A stretch of DNA of 64,000 nt from JAWPMT01 sp965267435 (GCA_965267435.1 OZ253960.1:868001-932000), one strand, 5' to 3'; counted from the stretch's first letter, positions 8,959 to 18,460 are shown. A program made the numbers and translations. Notes: a model not told the origin generated them from the letters alone.

Positions 8959-9567
8959 ATGAGCGATGCCATCAGTACCGAGAATAAGATCAAAGAAGCT
9001 GCGCGGGGTATATTCTTGAAGAAAGGTTATGCCGGCACGAAAACCCGAGATATTGCCGAGGCCGCCGGCATCAACCTTGCCCTCCTCAACTACTATTTTC
9101 GAAGCAAGGAGAAGCTGTTCTCTCAGATCATGATGGAGAGCCTTTCGTCATTCCTACAACACATTCTGGAGATCTTCATGGATCGACAGACCTCACTTGA
9201 GGAGAAGCTGGAAAAGGTGGCCGGGCAATACATTGATCAGATAAAGGCACAACCGGATATCCCACTCTTCATCCTGAGTGAATTGCGAGCACACCCTATC
9301 GAGTTTATCGCGCAGCTACCCATCAGTAAGGTCAAGGTGAAGGACCTTGTGATGTTTCAGCAGTTGGAAGAGCGGATAGGGGAGTCCCGCCTTCATGAGA
9401 TCAACCCGCTACACATTGTTATGAACCTTATGAGCATGACCATCTTCCCGTTTGTCGGCAGGCCCATGTTGGAGACTTTCGGGGACATGCAGGAAGAGCA
9501 GTTCGGTCGGCTCATGGACGAGAGAAAGAAGTTGATCCCGGTGTGGATCATGAATATGCTCAACTGA
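8959..9567 (+). CDS. TetR/AcrR family repressor
   Basis: 202 residues. The N-terminal TetR helix-turn-helix is clear: IKEAARGIFLKKGYAGT, then DIAEAAGINLALLNYYFRSKEKLF (positions ~10-56, quoted in parts), with the invariant YYFRSKE. The C-terminal ligand domain (~60-200) is specific to this protein. First gene of an efflux operon, so it probably represses that operon until a pump substrate binds (inference from family and context). A longer frame starts at a TTG at 8938, but this overlaps the promoter; the ATG at 8959 is preferred. The next gene starts 38 bp downstream. Confidence 0.88.
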   Translation: MSDAISTENKIKEAARGIFLKKGYAGTKTRDIAEAAGINLALLNYYFRSKEKLFSQIMMESLSSFLQHILEIFMDRQTSLEEKLEKVAGQYIDQIKAQPDIPLFILSELRAHPIEFIAQLPISKVKVKDLVMFQQLEERIGESRLHEINPLHIVMNLMSMTIFPFVGRPMLETFGDMQEEQFGRLMDERKKLIPVWIMNMLN

Positions 9568-9605
9568 AAATGGAGATCTATGAAAAACGTCAAACTAGAA
9601 TGTAA

Positions 9606-10889
9606 ATGGCTATGATATCTCGCCCTTTTTTTGGGATCGCCCCAATGGTGATCTGGTTGTCTCTTGCAGTGGGATATGCCCAGCCTGAGGGTGCACCGGC
9701 TTTGACATTGGATAGCTGTCTGACGATGGCTGAAAGGAATTACCCGCAGATCGCGCAATACGCGCTGTTGGCCAAGTCGACGGAGTATACCCTCGACAAT
9801 GCTGAGAAAGGTAAGCTTCCCCAGCTGGCTGTGTATGGTCAGGCCTCTTACCAGTCGGATGTGACGTCCGTGCCCGGTAGCGAAATGGTTGGTATTCCAA
9901 CCGTGAGCAAGGACCAATACAAGTTGTATGGAGAGGTCATTCAGCCCCTGACGGGCATTGCCGTCATCAATCACCACAAGAAGATTGCTGAGGCCCAGGG
10001 ACAAGCGGAAGAAGCCAATCTGACGGCGAAGATCTATCCCGTCAAAGAGCGAGTCAGCCAGCTCTTCTTTGGCGCTCTATTGCTGGACGGACAGATAAAG
10101 CAGATTGCCCTCGCAAAAGATGACTTGCGGACCGGTATCGAGATAGCCGAAGCCGCCGTTGAGTACGGTACAGCGTTGAAGAGCACCCTCAACGTACTCA
10201 AGGCGGAGTTCCTCAGCACCGATCAGCGACTTATTGAGCAGTTGGCGCTTCGCAGGAGCTATCTGGATATGTTGGGTAGATTCATTGGCGAGGAGTTGTC
10301 CGAAGACATCCAGTTGAGGGCGCCAGTTACATCGGTACTCTCCAATGAGATCAATCGGCCGGAGCTGAACGTCTTTGATGCCCAACTCAACACGCTCGGT
10401 TTGCAAAGGGACTTGATAGACAAAAACAACCTGCCCTTGTTCAGCCTGTTCGTCCAGGGGGGTATCGGCCGACCTGCCCTCAACTTCCTGGACAATGACC
10501 TCTCACCATACTATCTGGGAGGCCTTCGGCTGTCCTGGAACATCGCCAACTTCTATACCGCTGGAGGCCAAAAGCAGATCTACTCCCTCAATCAGCAGAT
10601 TGTATCGTCGGAGAAAGAGACCTTCCTTTTCAACACGCGCTTGTCGATGGCGGATAAGACCAATCAGCTACAAAAGATGCAGCAGCTCATGACAAGGGAT
10701 GAAGAGATCCTGGTACTGCGTGAAGAGATCGTCGAAACGGCCAAGGGGCAACTGGAAAACGGTGTGATCACTGCCCAGGACTACAAGGTACTCGTATCGG
10801 ATGCCGACCGGGCGAGGCAAAACCTGATCATTCACGAAGTGGAGCTACTTCGACTCCAAAACGAATACAAACTAATTGCCGGCAACTAA
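9606..10889 (+). CDS. TolC-family outer-membrane efflux channel
   Basis: 427 residues with a signal peptide ending near VGYAQ. It has the TolC/OEP layout: LTLDSCLTMAERNYPQI after the signal, long coiled-coil helices, and two repeated halves joined by a central beta section (~LSWNIANFYTAGGQ, near residue 315). Family members form trimeric barrels that give the pump an exit through the outer membrane. Second gene of the operon and followed at 15 bp by the adaptor. An in-frame ATG two codons in is also possible. Confidence 0.9.
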   Translation: MAMISRPFFGIAPMVIWLSLAVGYAQPEGAPALTLDSCLTMAERNYPQIAQYALLAKSTEYTLDNAEKGKLPQLAVYGQASYQSDVTSVPGSEMVGIPTVSKDQYKLYGEVIQPLTGIAVINHHKKIAEAQGQAEEANLTAKIYPVKERVSQLFFGALLLDGQIKQIALAKDDLRTGIEIAEAAVEYGTALKSTLNVLKAEFLSTDQRLIEQLALRRSYLDMLGRFIGEELSEDIQLRAPVTSVLSNEINRPELNVFDAQLNTLGLQRDLIDKNNLPLFSLFVQGGIGRPALNFLDNDLSPYYLGGLRLSWNIANFYTAGGQKQIYSLNQQIVSSEKETFLFNTRLSMADKTNQLQKMQQLMTRDEEILVLREEIVETAKGQLENGVITAQDYKVLVSDADRARQNLIIHEVELLRLQNEYKLIAGN

Positions 10890-10904
10890 AATCATCACGA
10901 GAAC

Positions 10905-11798
10905 ATGAACAGAATTACGATAATGATTTTAGCGGGATGGGCCTTGGTGGCAGCGTCCTGTAGTGAAAGTCACGAGTTTGATGCCTCTGGGATGTTCGAG
11001 GCTGACGAAACCATCATCTCCTCCCAGGTGGCGGGTACATTGCTGGCCTTCAACGTAGAAGAGGGACAGGCATTGAAGCTTGATCAGCGGCTTGGATATG
11101 TAGATACGGTTCAGCTTCATCTCAGCCGCAAGCAGTTGCAGGCGCAAAAAGCCGCGATCCTAAGCCGCAAGCCCGACATCTCGGCTCAGCTAGCCGCATT
11201 GAATGAGCAACTGAAGGCCGCCCTCGTCGAAAAAGAACGGTTGGAAAATCTGCTGAAGGCCGACGCGGCCACGCCCAAACAGATGGACGAGGTCAACGCG
11301 CAGATCGACATTACGAAGGGAAACATCAGGGCCCTGCGCACATCGCTGCAGACCAATACGGAGAGCATCGATATGGAGATCGTCCCGTTGCAGGCTCAGA
11401 TAGAGCAGATAGATGATCAGATAGCCAGGAGCCATATCGTCAACCCCGTAGTCGGTACTGTGCTCACTACCTACGCCGAGGTTCACGAGCAAGTGGGTAG
11501 GGGCCAGCCGCTGTACAAAATCGCCGATATAGGGGAGCTTACACTACGTGCTTATATAACGGGTAATCAATTGCCCCAGGTGAAGCTCAATCAGAAGGTG
11601 ACGGTGCTGACAGACAATGGTGAGGGTGGCTATGTGGAGACCGATGGCGAGATCTACTGGATCAGTGACAAGGCAGAGTTTACACCCAAGTCGATCCAAA
11701 CGAAGGACGAGCGTGCCAATAAGGTCTACGCAGTGAAGATCCGAGTGAAGAATGACGGGACGTACAAGATCGGCATGTATGGCGAAGTCAGACTATAA
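10905..11798 (+). CDS. HlyD/YbhG-like membrane-fusion lipoprotein
   Basis: 297 residues. The N-terminus is a lipoprotein-type signal (hydrophobic run then LVAASC, Cys near residue 19). Then come a half-lipoyl beta strand pair (SGMFEADETIISSQVAGTL), an alpha-helical hairpin with coiled-coil heptads (~60-165, including PKQMDEVNAQID), the second lipoyl half (IVNPVVGTVL) and a beta-barrel domain to the end. By family it bridges the inner-membrane ABC pump and the TolC-like channel. It sits between those genes in the same operon. Confidence 0.9.
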   Translation: MNRITIMILAGWALVAASCSESHEFDASGMFEADETIISSQVAGTLLAFNVEEGQALKLDQRLGYVDTVQLHLSRKQLQAQKAAILSRKPDISAQLAALNEQLKAALVEKERLENLLKADAATPKQMDEVNAQIDITKGNIRALRTSLQTNTESIDMEIVPLQAQIEQIDDQIARSHIVNPVVGTVLTTYAEVHEQVGRGQPLYKIADIGELTLRAYITGNQLPQVKLNQKVTVLTDNGEGGYVETDGEIYWISDKAEFTPKSIQTKDERANKVYAVKIRVKNDGTYKIGMYGEVRL

Positions 11799-11810
11799 AG
11801 AGCGCCGAAG

Positions 11811-12719
11811 ATGGAGCACGTCGTTTTAGAAGGCATCAGCAAAACTTACAAACAGCAGCCCGAGAAGGCGGTTGACGACATTAGCTTTCAAGTCAATGAA
11901 GGAGAGCTGTTTGGGTTGATCGGTCCGGACGGTGCAGGGAAGACGACCATTTTCCGGATTCTGACAACGCTACTTCTGGCGGACGCAGGGAGAGCTTCAG
12001 TGAATGGCCATGATGTCGTTCGGGACTTCAAGCAAATCCGAAAGGAAGTAGGGTACATGCCTGGTAGGTTTAGCCTCTATCAGGACCTGTCAGTCGAGGA
12101 GAACCTCAGCTTCTTCGCGTCTATCTTCAAGACGACCATAGAGGAAAACTATGACCTGGTAAAGGACATCTATGTGCAGATCGAACCTTTCAAAGATCGA
12201 CGAGCCGGTAAGCTCTCTGGGGGTATGAAGCAGAAGTTGGCTTTGTGCTGTGCACTCATCCATCGACCTACTGTGCTGTTTCTAGATGAGCCAACGACGG
12301 GAGTTGATGCTGTTTCTCGCAGAGAATTCTGGGAAATGCTAAAAGGCCTGAAGCAACAGGGAATCACTATTCTTGTGTCGACGCCCTATATGGATGAGGC
12401 CAGTCTTTGCGAGAAGATCGCCTTGATACAGTCCGGTAAGATCATGTCTGTAGATACGCCTGCGGACATCATTCGGGAGTTTCCCGATCCGCTTTATGCT
12501 GTGAAGGCGGCGAACCAGAGTCAGTTGCTCAAAGGCTTGCGCAGCAGTGACCTGGTGACCAGTGCCAATACCTTTGGGGAGTACCATCATATTACGGTCA
12601 CCGAACAGGACGGTGGGATAGAGGCGGTCCGCCAAAGCATACCACACGAAATGGAAATCAGGCCGATCGAACCCACTATCGAAGATTGTTTCATTCGCTT
12701 GATGCAAAACCATGAGTGA
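11811..12719 (+). CDS. ABC exporter ATPase 1 (YbhF N-half-like)
   Basis: 302 residues. Walker A GPDGAGKTT (~residues 38-46), Q-loop region, ABC signature LSGGMKQK (~131-138) and Walker B VLFLDEPTTGVD (~151-162) are all intact. A C-terminal extension after ~225 is typical of multidrug exporter ATPases of this group. It overlaps the second ATPase gene by 8 bp. The two ATPase genes correspond to the two halves of E. coli YbhF, which is a single fused protein; here they are separate. Confidence 0.92.
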   Translation: MEHVVLEGISKTYKQQPEKAVDDISFQVNEGELFGLIGPDGAGKTTIFRILTTLLLADAGRASVNGHDVVRDFKQIRKEVGYMPGRFSLYQDLSVEENLSFFASIFKTTIEENYDLVKDIYVQIEPFKDRRAGKLSGGMKQKLALCCALIHRPTVLFLDEPTTGVDAVSRREFWEMLKGLKQQGITILVSTPYMDEASLCEKIALIQSGKIMSVDTPADIIREFPDPLYAVKAANQSQLLKGLRSSDLVTSANTFGEYHHITVTEQDGGIEAVRQSIPHEMEIRPIEPTIEDCFIRLMQNHE

Positions 12720-13452
12720 CCTGGCGATAGTGACCGACAAGCTCACGAAGCGATTTGGCCAATTTGTGGCGGCCAATGAGATCACTTTTGATGTGAAGCG
12801 TGGGGAGATCTTTGGCTTCCTGGGCGCCAATGGAGCAGGCAAGACCACCGCCATGCGCATGTTGTGTGGGCTGTCAATTCCCAGCAGCGGCGAGGCTACC
12901 GTAGCAGGTTACGATGTCTATCGCGAGACCGAAAAGATCAAGCAGAACATTGGCTACATGAGTCAAAAGTTCTCGCTGTACGAAGACCTGACGATCTATG
13001 AGAACATCCGCTTTTTCGGAGGCATATACGGCATCTCCAGGAAAGAGATCCGCCGCCGCGCTGATGAGATGTTGCAGCGACTGGAGCTTGATCGACAGCG
13101 AGACCTGTTGGTCGGTTCGTTGCCTTTGGGTTGGAAGCAGAAGCTTGCCTTCTCCGTGGCCATCTTTCACGAGCCCCAGATTGTCTTCCTGGACGAGCCG
13201 ACGGGAGGGGTTGACCCTGTCACACGGCGTCAGTTTTGGGACCTGATCTACGAGGCTTCAGACCGTGAGATCACTGTGTTCGTCACGACCCACTACATGG
13301 ACGAAGCGGAGTATTGCAGCCGTATATCCATGATGGTGGATGGGTACATCAAGGCCCTCGACACACCGACGCAGTTGAAGGCTGAGCATGGCGCGGCCAA
13401 CATGGACGAAGTGTTTTATCAATTGGCCCGCGGGGCGCAAAGAGGGGATTGA
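12712..13452 (+). CDS. ABC exporter ATPase 2 (YbhF C-half-like)
   Basis: 246 residues. Walker A GANGAGKTT (~residues 39-47) and Walker B VFLDEPTGGVD are intact. The signature motif is LPLGWKQK in place of LSGGQ-type. This change is also known in the second half of YbhF-like proteins, so it is a family trait and probably means one weaker ATP site in the heterodimer. Start overlaps the previous gene; the permease gene follows after 1 bp. Confidence 0.92.
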   Translation: MSDLAIVTDKLTKRFGQFVAANEITFDVKRGEIFGFLGANGAGKTTAMRMLCGLSIPSSGEATVAGYDVYRETEKIKQNIGYMSQKFSLYEDLTIYENIRFFGGIYGISRKEIRRRADEMLQRLELDRQRDLLVGSLPLGWKQKLAFSVAIFHEPQIVFLDEPTGGVDPVTRRQFWDLIYEASDREITVFVTTHYMDEAEYCSRISMMVDGYIKALDTPTQLKAEHGAANMDEVFYQLARGAQRGD

Positions 13453-13453
13453 T

Positions 13454-14557
13454 ATGCAGCAGCTACTGGTTTTTATCAAAAAAGAGTTCAAGCATGTATT
13501 CCGGGATCAAAAGACCCTTCTGTTGCTTTTCGGTTTGCCGATTGCGCAGATCGTCCTTTTTGGGTTTGCGCTGACGAACGAGATCAAGGATGCCAGCATC
13601 CTCATTGTGGATCACGCCAAAGATCCAACGACACAGAAGATCACAGAGAAGTTCAGAAACAGCAATAGCTTCCTGCTAGAGGAGGCAGCGCTGAGTCCTG
13701 AGGCGATAGAGGAGGCCTTCCTAAGCGGTCGGGTGAAACTGGCGATCATCTTTGACCATGATTTTGAGAGCACGCTGCTGCAGGAGGGAAGGGCCGCGGT
13801 CCAGATCATCGCAGATGCCACGGATCCCAATACAGCCACGACATTGGCTACCTATGCAAGCTCAATACTCCAGGAGTTTCTTCTGAGCCAGGGACAGGCG
13901 CCACCTCCGCCTACGATCCATCTGGAGCAGCGCAACATCTACAACCCCGAGTTGAAAGGGACTACGAACTTCGTTCCGGGCGTCATGGCCCTTGTGCTTT
14001 TGCTGATTTGTGTGCTCATGACTTCTGTCTCCATTGTGAAGGAGAAGGAACTGGGCACCATGGAGATCTTGCTCGTGTCGCCTTTCAACCCATTCCTTGT
14101 CATTGTGGCCAAGGCCATTCCATATTTGCTGTTGTCCATCGTCAACTTGACAGTCATATTGCTGCTGAGTGTCTTCCTGTTGGATACACCGATCAATGGG
14201 AGTGTTCCTTTGCTGTTCGGCGTGAGCATCGTTTTGATCATGGCCGCATTGGCGCTGGGCCTACTCATTTCCAATGTGACGGCGTCTCAGCAGATGGCCA
14301 TGTTCATATCGCTCTTAGGTATGCTGCTGCCGACCATGCTTTTTACGGGTTTTCTGTTTCCGTTGGAGAACATGCCGTGGCCGCTGCAGGTCATTGCCAA
14401 TATCGTTCCATCGAAGTGGTACTACATCATCGTCAAGGACGTCATGATCAAGGGGCTGGGTTTTGGAGCGATTTGGAAGGAGACGTTGATTCTGCTGGGT
14501 ATGACCGTATTTCTATTGACGCTCAGTATTCGCAAGTTCAAAACCCGGCTGGCATGA
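13454..14557 (+). CDS. ABC-2 type permease 1 (YbhS/YbhR-like)
   Basis: 367 residues. One N-terminal membrane helix (LLLLFGLPIAQIVLFGFAL), a large extracytoplasmic loop (~45-175), then five helices. The hallmark KEKELGTMEILLVSP segment lies just after the second helix. This is the usual ABC2_membrane_3 layout. The frame extends upstream to 13388, but that overlaps the ATPase gene and lacks a reason; ATG 13454 gives the standard N-terminus MQQLLVFIKKEF. Its TGA overlaps the ATG of the second permease. Confidence 0.9.
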   Translation: MQQLLVFIKKEFKHVFRDQKTLLLLFGLPIAQIVLFGFALTNEIKDASILIVDHAKDPTTQKITEKFRNSNSFLLEEAALSPEAIEEAFLSGRVKLAIIFDHDFESTLLQEGRAAVQIIADATDPNTATTLATYASSILQEFLLSQGQAPPPPTIHLEQRNIYNPELKGTTNFVPGVMALVLLLICVLMTSVSIVKEKELGTMEILLVSPFNPFLVIVAKAIPYLLLSIVNLTVILLLSVFLLDTPINGSVPLLFGVSIVLIMAALALGLLISNVTASQQMAMFISLLGMLLPTMLFTGFLFPLENMPWPLQVIANIVPSKWYYIIVKDVMIKGLGFGAIWKETLILLGMTVFLLTLSIRKFKTRLA

Positions 14558-15675
14558 AGACGCTATCATTTCTCATACAGAAGGAGTTTCGGCAGATCTT
14601 TAGGAATCCCATGATCCTGCGTATCATCATTGCCGTCCCCACGATCCAGCTGATGATCCTGCCGCTTGCGGCCGACTTTGAGATCAAGAACATCAATCTC
14701 GTGGTAGTAGACCACGACCGCTCGACGTATTCGCAGGACCTGATCAACAACGTCGTGTCTTCGGGCTATTTCCGACTGGCGGATTACACGCATGACGCGA
14801 AAGCAGGACTAAGCCTTATGGAAGAGGATCGTGCGGATGTGATCCTTGAGATTCCCAAAGGTTTTGAGCGTGAACTCGTGCGTGAGGGTGAGCAGACGCT
14901 GTATCTATCCATCAATGCCATCAATGGTACAAAAGCCAATGTGGGAGGAGCCTATCTCGCGAGGGTGATTGCCGCTTTCAATCAGGACATTCGACTGGAG
15001 TGGCTATCCAAAGGAACACGTGCGTCGCCACCTCGTCTCGAGATCAGCACATTGAATTGGTTCAATCCACTGTTGAATTATCAGTTCTTCATGGTGCCGG
15101 GGATATTGGTTGTCCTCGTCACGATGATTGGATCTTACATGTGTGCTCTCAATATCGTGAAGGAGAAGGAAGTAGGTACCATCGAGCAGATCAATGTAAC
15201 GCCGATTAAAAAGCACCACTTCATTCTAGGGAAGCTCATCCCATTCTGGACCATTGGTGTCTTTGTGTTCAGCCTTGGACTTTTCGTCATTGCCAGATTG
15301 GTCTATGGAATTGTGCCAGTGGGTAGCTTACTGATTTTGTACAGCTATCTGGCCTTGTATCTGATCGCCGTTCTCGGTGTCGGCCTTCTGATTTCCACCT
15401 ACTCCAACACACAGCAACAGGCCATGTCATTGGCGTTCTTCATCATGATGATTTTTATACTCATGAGTGGCCTGTTTACACCCATTGACAGCATGCCCGA
15501 TTGGGCAAAAGCTTTGGCTAGGCTAAACCCCGTCACCTACTTCATTGAGGTCATGCGCATGGTCGTGATGAAGGGCAGTGAATTCAGACATGTGTCCATC
15601 CATTTTCTTATTATGCTGGGCTTTGCACTGGTCTTCAACACTTGGGCTATTCTCAACTATCGTAAGACCTCATAG
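14554..15675 (+). CDS. ABC-2 type permease 2 (YbhS/YbhR-like)
   Basis: 373 residues, paralogous to the preceding permease: N-terminal helix after KEFRQIFRNP, a long periplasmic loop, KEKEVGTIEQINVTP, then five membrane helices. The two permeases likely pair as a heterodimer with the two ATPases. The open frame reaches back to 14008, but that part is an antisense-like read-through of the upstream gene; the ATGA overlap fixes the start at 14554. Last gene of the TetR-led efflux operon. Substrates of YbhFSR-type pumps include antibiotics and cationic dyes; here the substrate is unknown. Confidence 0.9.
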   Translation: MKTLSFLIQKEFRQIFRNPMILRIIIAVPTIQLMILPLAADFEIKNINLVVVDHDRSTYSQDLINNVVSSGYFRLADYTHDAKAGLSLMEEDRADVILEIPKGFERELVREGEQTLYLSINAINGTKANVGGAYLARVIAAFNQDIRLEWLSKGTRASPPRLEISTLNWFNPLLNYQFFMVPGILVVLVTMIGSYMCALNIVKEKEVGTIEQINVTPIKKHHFILGKLIPFWTIGVFVFSLGLFVIARLVYGIVPVGSLLILYSYLALYLIAVLGVGLLISTYSNTQQQAMSLAFFIMMIFILMSGLFTPIDSMPDWAKALARLNPVTYFIEVMRMVVMKGSEFRHVSIHFLIMLGFALVFNTWAILNYRKTS

Positions 15676-15787
15676 GAGAGGAATAATTCAGTTTCTTGGA
15701 AGGAAAACTGACCGCTGTAGGCACCTTCCGCGCCTAGTTACTGCAGAAACAGAAGCTTCCATTTATTTTGCACACAAAGTGACCACT

Positions 15788-17344
15788 ATGAATCTTCGGA
15801 AGCTCGTCGGATCTGTCTTATGCATTGCGATTGTGGGCGCGGTGAATGCCCAGCCTTTTCAACCTACCAAAAGAGCACTTCGGGCCACGTGGATTGCGTC
15901 CGTAGCGAACATCGACTGGCCATCACAGAAAGGACTGACCGAACAGGAGCAACGAGTGGAGTTCACACGACTGCTTGATGAGCAGCAAGCCATCGGTATG
16001 AACGCCGTGATCGTGCAGGTACGACCAGTAGCGGATACGTTTTATCCCTCGCCGAATGAACCTTGGTCTGAGTACCTCACTGGAGAGCAGGGGAGGCCGC
16101 CGTCATACAACCCGCTGGAGTTTATGATAGATGAGGCTCACAAGCGCAACCTGGAATTCCATGCGTGGTTCAATCCGTACCGTGCCAATATGAAGGACAC
16201 GCTTGCTCATATCGCTCAGCAGCATCCTTTGAAGTGGTGCCACGAGTGGTTTGTGCAATACGGTGGTCGCTGGTACTACGATCCAGGCAATCGCGAAGCG
16301 AAGGAATTTGTACTGGATGAGATCATCGAGGTGGTGCGACACTATGACCTCGATGCCGTGCATTTCGATGATTACTTCTATCCGTACAAAGTGGCAGGGG
16401 AGGAGTTTCCTGATTCATTGTCCTACGCATTCTATGGTGGCGATTATGACACGCGCGACGATTGGCGAAGGTCCAATGTGGATAGTTTCGTGGAAACCCT
16501 CGCCAGGAGAATCAAGGAAGTCAAACCCTATGTTAAGTTTGGCATCAGCCCATTCGGTGTTTGGAGAAACAAGGACAAGGATCCTCAGATGGGCTCGGAC
16601 ACACAAGCAGGGCAAACGAACTATGACGATCTGTACGCTGATGTTTTAAAATGGCTCCGTGAGGGGTGGCTGGACTATGTGGCGCCACAGATCTATTGGC
16701 ACCGAGGGTTCGATCTGGCCGACTACAATGTCCTTACAGAGTGGTGGGATCGCAACGCCTTCGGCAAGCACGTCTACATCGGGCAGGGGCTCTATCGCGT
16801 GGGCAATCATGTAAGCTGGCAGGATGCCGCCGAGTTACCTGCACAACTGCGGCTCAATGAGACCTACGATCATCTGAATGGCAGCATGTTCTTCAGTGCT
16901 AAACACTGGTCAGCGAACAAGTTAGGGGTGACGGACTCCATCTCGCAGTTCTATCGATACGATGCGCTCGTACCCACCATGCCGTGGATTGATAGTGAGC
17001 CGCCACTGGCGCCTAAGATCCTGGAAGTGAGCGGAAGCAAAAAGACGGGCATCACCCTCCGTTGGCAGGATGACCAGCTAAGTGATGAGGAGTATTACGT
17101 CATTTACAGATTTGATCAGGGTGAGCCGATGGATCTGGTCGCGGATAAGATCCTTGGCAAGGTTCGCAGGGAGCCATCGGAGTTGCAGGAATTCATCGAT
17201 GCGGAGGTAGACAAAAAGGGCAAATACCGCTATGCAATCAGCGCTGTAGATCGTCTCCACAACGAGAGCACGCCAAGTGGGTCGGTGGGTGTGCGATTCA
17301 AGGCTTTGAGTAAGAAGCCCGTCATCGAGGGGCTCGGGAAGTAA
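15788..17344 (+). CDS. Family 10-like glycosyl hydrolase (GHL10/DUF187, DigH-like)
   Basis: 518 residues with a signal peptide ending VNAQP. The catalytic-domain hallmarks of GHL10/DigH proteins are present: RATWIASVANIDWPS near the N-terminus, HAWFNPYR (~122), VHFDDYFYPY (~196) and GISPFGVWRN (~255). A C-terminal ~100 residues after SEPPLAPKI reads as a fibronectin III-like domain. E. coli DigH cleaves denuded peptidoglycan glycan strands; the same role in the periplasm is likely here. The frame extends back to 15578 inside the permease gene, but ATG 15788 gives the signal peptide. Confidence 0.88.
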   Translation: MNLRKLVGSVLCIAIVGAVNAQPFQPTKRALRATWIASVANIDWPSQKGLTEQEQRVEFTRLLDEQQAIGMNAVIVQVRPVADTFYPSPNEPWSEYLTGEQGRPPSYNPLEFMIDEAHKRNLEFHAWFNPYRANMKDTLAHIAQQHPLKWCHEWFVQYGGRWYYDPGNREAKEFVLDEIIEVVRHYDLDAVHFDDYFYPYKVAGEEFPDSLSYAFYGGDYDTRDDWRRSNVDSFVETLARRIKEVKPYVKFGISPFGVWRNKDKDPQMGSDTQAGQTNYDDLYADVLKWLREGWLDYVAPQIYWHRGFDLADYNVLTEWWDRNAFGKHVYIGQGLYRVGNHVSWQDAAELPAQLRLNETYDHLNGSMFFSAKHWSANKLGVTDSISQFYRYDALVPTMPWIDSEPPLAPKILEVSGSKKTGITLRWQDDQLSDEEYYVIYRFDQGEPMDLVADKILGKVRREPSELQEFIDAEVDKKGKYRYAISAVDRLHNESTPSGSVGVRFKALSKKPVIEGLGK

Positions 17345-17450
17345 GTCCCAGGAGCTGTATTCCACAGTCCACGACTCGGCAGCCAAAGCGGAGGCGATAA
17401 ACCGTCTATGAGCGAGATCCAGTCTCGCATTCACTATAATTTTTCCCGTT

Positions 17451-17499
17451 TTTGACAGTTACGGTCGCACATTTCTACACTTTGGCGCAAACTGTCAAA
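17451..17499 (+). promoter_or_regulatory. Candidate promoter inside a 10-bp inverted repeat
   Basis: TTTGACAGTT (17451-17460) and its exact complement AACTGTCAAA (17490-17499) are 29 bp apart. The left arm starts with a TTTG that could be the -33 element. TACACTTTG (17476-17484), one base longer than TAnnTTTG, follows at 21 nt and lies between the arms. A repressor binding both arms would cover the promoter (inference). Confidence 0.45.
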
Positions 17500-17543
17500 T
17501 CATTGGCTTGAAGGGTCAAGCACAGGGCTAGGCCATTTTTCAA

Positions 17544-17574
17544 TTTTACTTCTGTATTCAATCGGGAAGTAAAA
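17544..17574 (+). promoter_or_regulatory. 9-bp hairpin ending on the start codon
   Basis: TTTTACTTC (17544-17552) and GAAGTAAAA (17566-17574) are perfect complements with a 13-nt loop; the right arm ends on the A of the ATG. It could be an operator of TACTTC-GAAGTA type or an RNA hairpin limiting translation. Confidence 0.45.
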
Positions 17575-17927
17575 TGAAAAAGAAACTATCACTCGCATTA
17601 TGGCTCGGCATCCTGACAGCGGCATTTATCCTGCTATCCTCCTTCGGTACTTCGAAGCAGGCTGATGCCGAATCCAAAATCCGTCTAGTCGCTGGGGATG
17701 ATCTAAAGAAGGCAGCATTCGACATACTCGATACGAAGTGTAACGTCTGCCATCGCAAGCAAAACCCGCTCATGGTCTTCAAAGAGAAGAACATGGAGAA
17801 GCGAGCGCCCAGGATTTATCGGGCTGTGTTCGTCGACCGACGCATGCCCAAGGGTGACGATATCCGCCTCACCAATGAAGAGGCCGCTACCCTTCAAAAA
17901 TGGCTTTTCACACTAGAAATATTTTAA
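17574..17927 (+). CDS. Small membrane-anchored c-type haem protein
   Basis: 117 residues. An N-terminal hydrophobic helix (~7-24) acts as signal or anchor. One haem-attachment motif CNVCH lies near residue 58 (CxxCH), followed by a PKGDD turn whose Met (RRMPKGDD, near 90) is a good axial ligand. The fold is a short cytochrome c-like domain facing the periplasm. It is followed after 4 bp by the DUF1772 gene. Related small haem-binding proteins are common in Bacteroidota near DUF1772 genes; the electron partner is unknown. Confidence 0.8.
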   Translation: MKKKLSLALWLGILTAAFILLSSFGTSKQADAESKIRLVAGDDLKKAAFDILDTKCNVCHRKQNPLMVFKEKNMEKRAPRIYRAVFVDRRMPKGDDIRLTNEEAATLQKWLFTLEIF

Positions 17928-17931
17928 AACA

Positions 17932-18432
17932 ATGGACATCTCTATCAAATCCTTCATGCTATTGGGCGCTGTAGTCCTCACAGGACTCTCCGCCGGTTTG
18001 TTCTACGCCTGGTCAGTTTCAGTGATCCCGGGTACGCAGAAAGTAGTGGACACGACCTACCTCGAAACGATGCAATCCATCAATCGAGCGATCCTCAATC
18101 CCGCTTTCTTTCTGGTCTTCTTTGGGAGCGTCGTCTTCCTCAGCATTTCCAGCATCTATGAGTTTCATGCCAATAAGACCGCCTTCTGGCTAATGCTCGG
18201 TGCGTCGATCACCTACCTGTTGGGAACAGTAGGTGTGACAGGCTTGGGCAATGTGCCACTCAACGACCAGTTAGAGGCAATGAAACTTGGAGACCTGGCT
18301 ATCAACAAAGCATCCGAATTCCGCCGCTACTATGAATCCAACTGGAATCGACTGCATCAGATCCGAACGGTGTTTGCGGTCTTGTCATTCATACTCGCTG
18401 TACTGGCAACCCTCACCTACACAAAGCCCTAA
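17932..18432 (+). CDS. DUF1772 (anthrone oxygenase-like) membrane protein
   Basis: 166 residues with four membrane helices (~7-28, ~55-75, ~83-103, ~140-160). The first helix carries GLSAGLFYAWSVSVIPG and a later loop carries NVPLNDQL, both typical of DUF1772. Some relatives act as anthrone oxygenases, but most are uncharacterised. It lies between a haem protein and an NmrA-like oxidoreductase, suggesting a small redox operon. Confidence 0.82.
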   Translation: MDISIKSFMLLGAVVLTGLSAGLFYAWSVSVIPGTQKVVDTTYLETMQSINRAILNPAFFLVFFGSVVFLSISSIYEFHANKTAFWLMLGASITYLLGTVGVTGLGNVPLNDQLEAMKLGDLAINKASEFRRYYESNWNRLHQIRTVFAVLSFILAVLATLTYTKP

Positions 18433-18460
18433 GCACAATACTCAAGACCCAAACTCAATC

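Noticed and set aside
14008..14553. Long upstream extension of the second permease
   Set aside because: It lies wholly within the first permease gene in another frame and has a His/Cys-rich, non-membrane composition; the ATGA overlap at 14554 gives a normal N-terminus.
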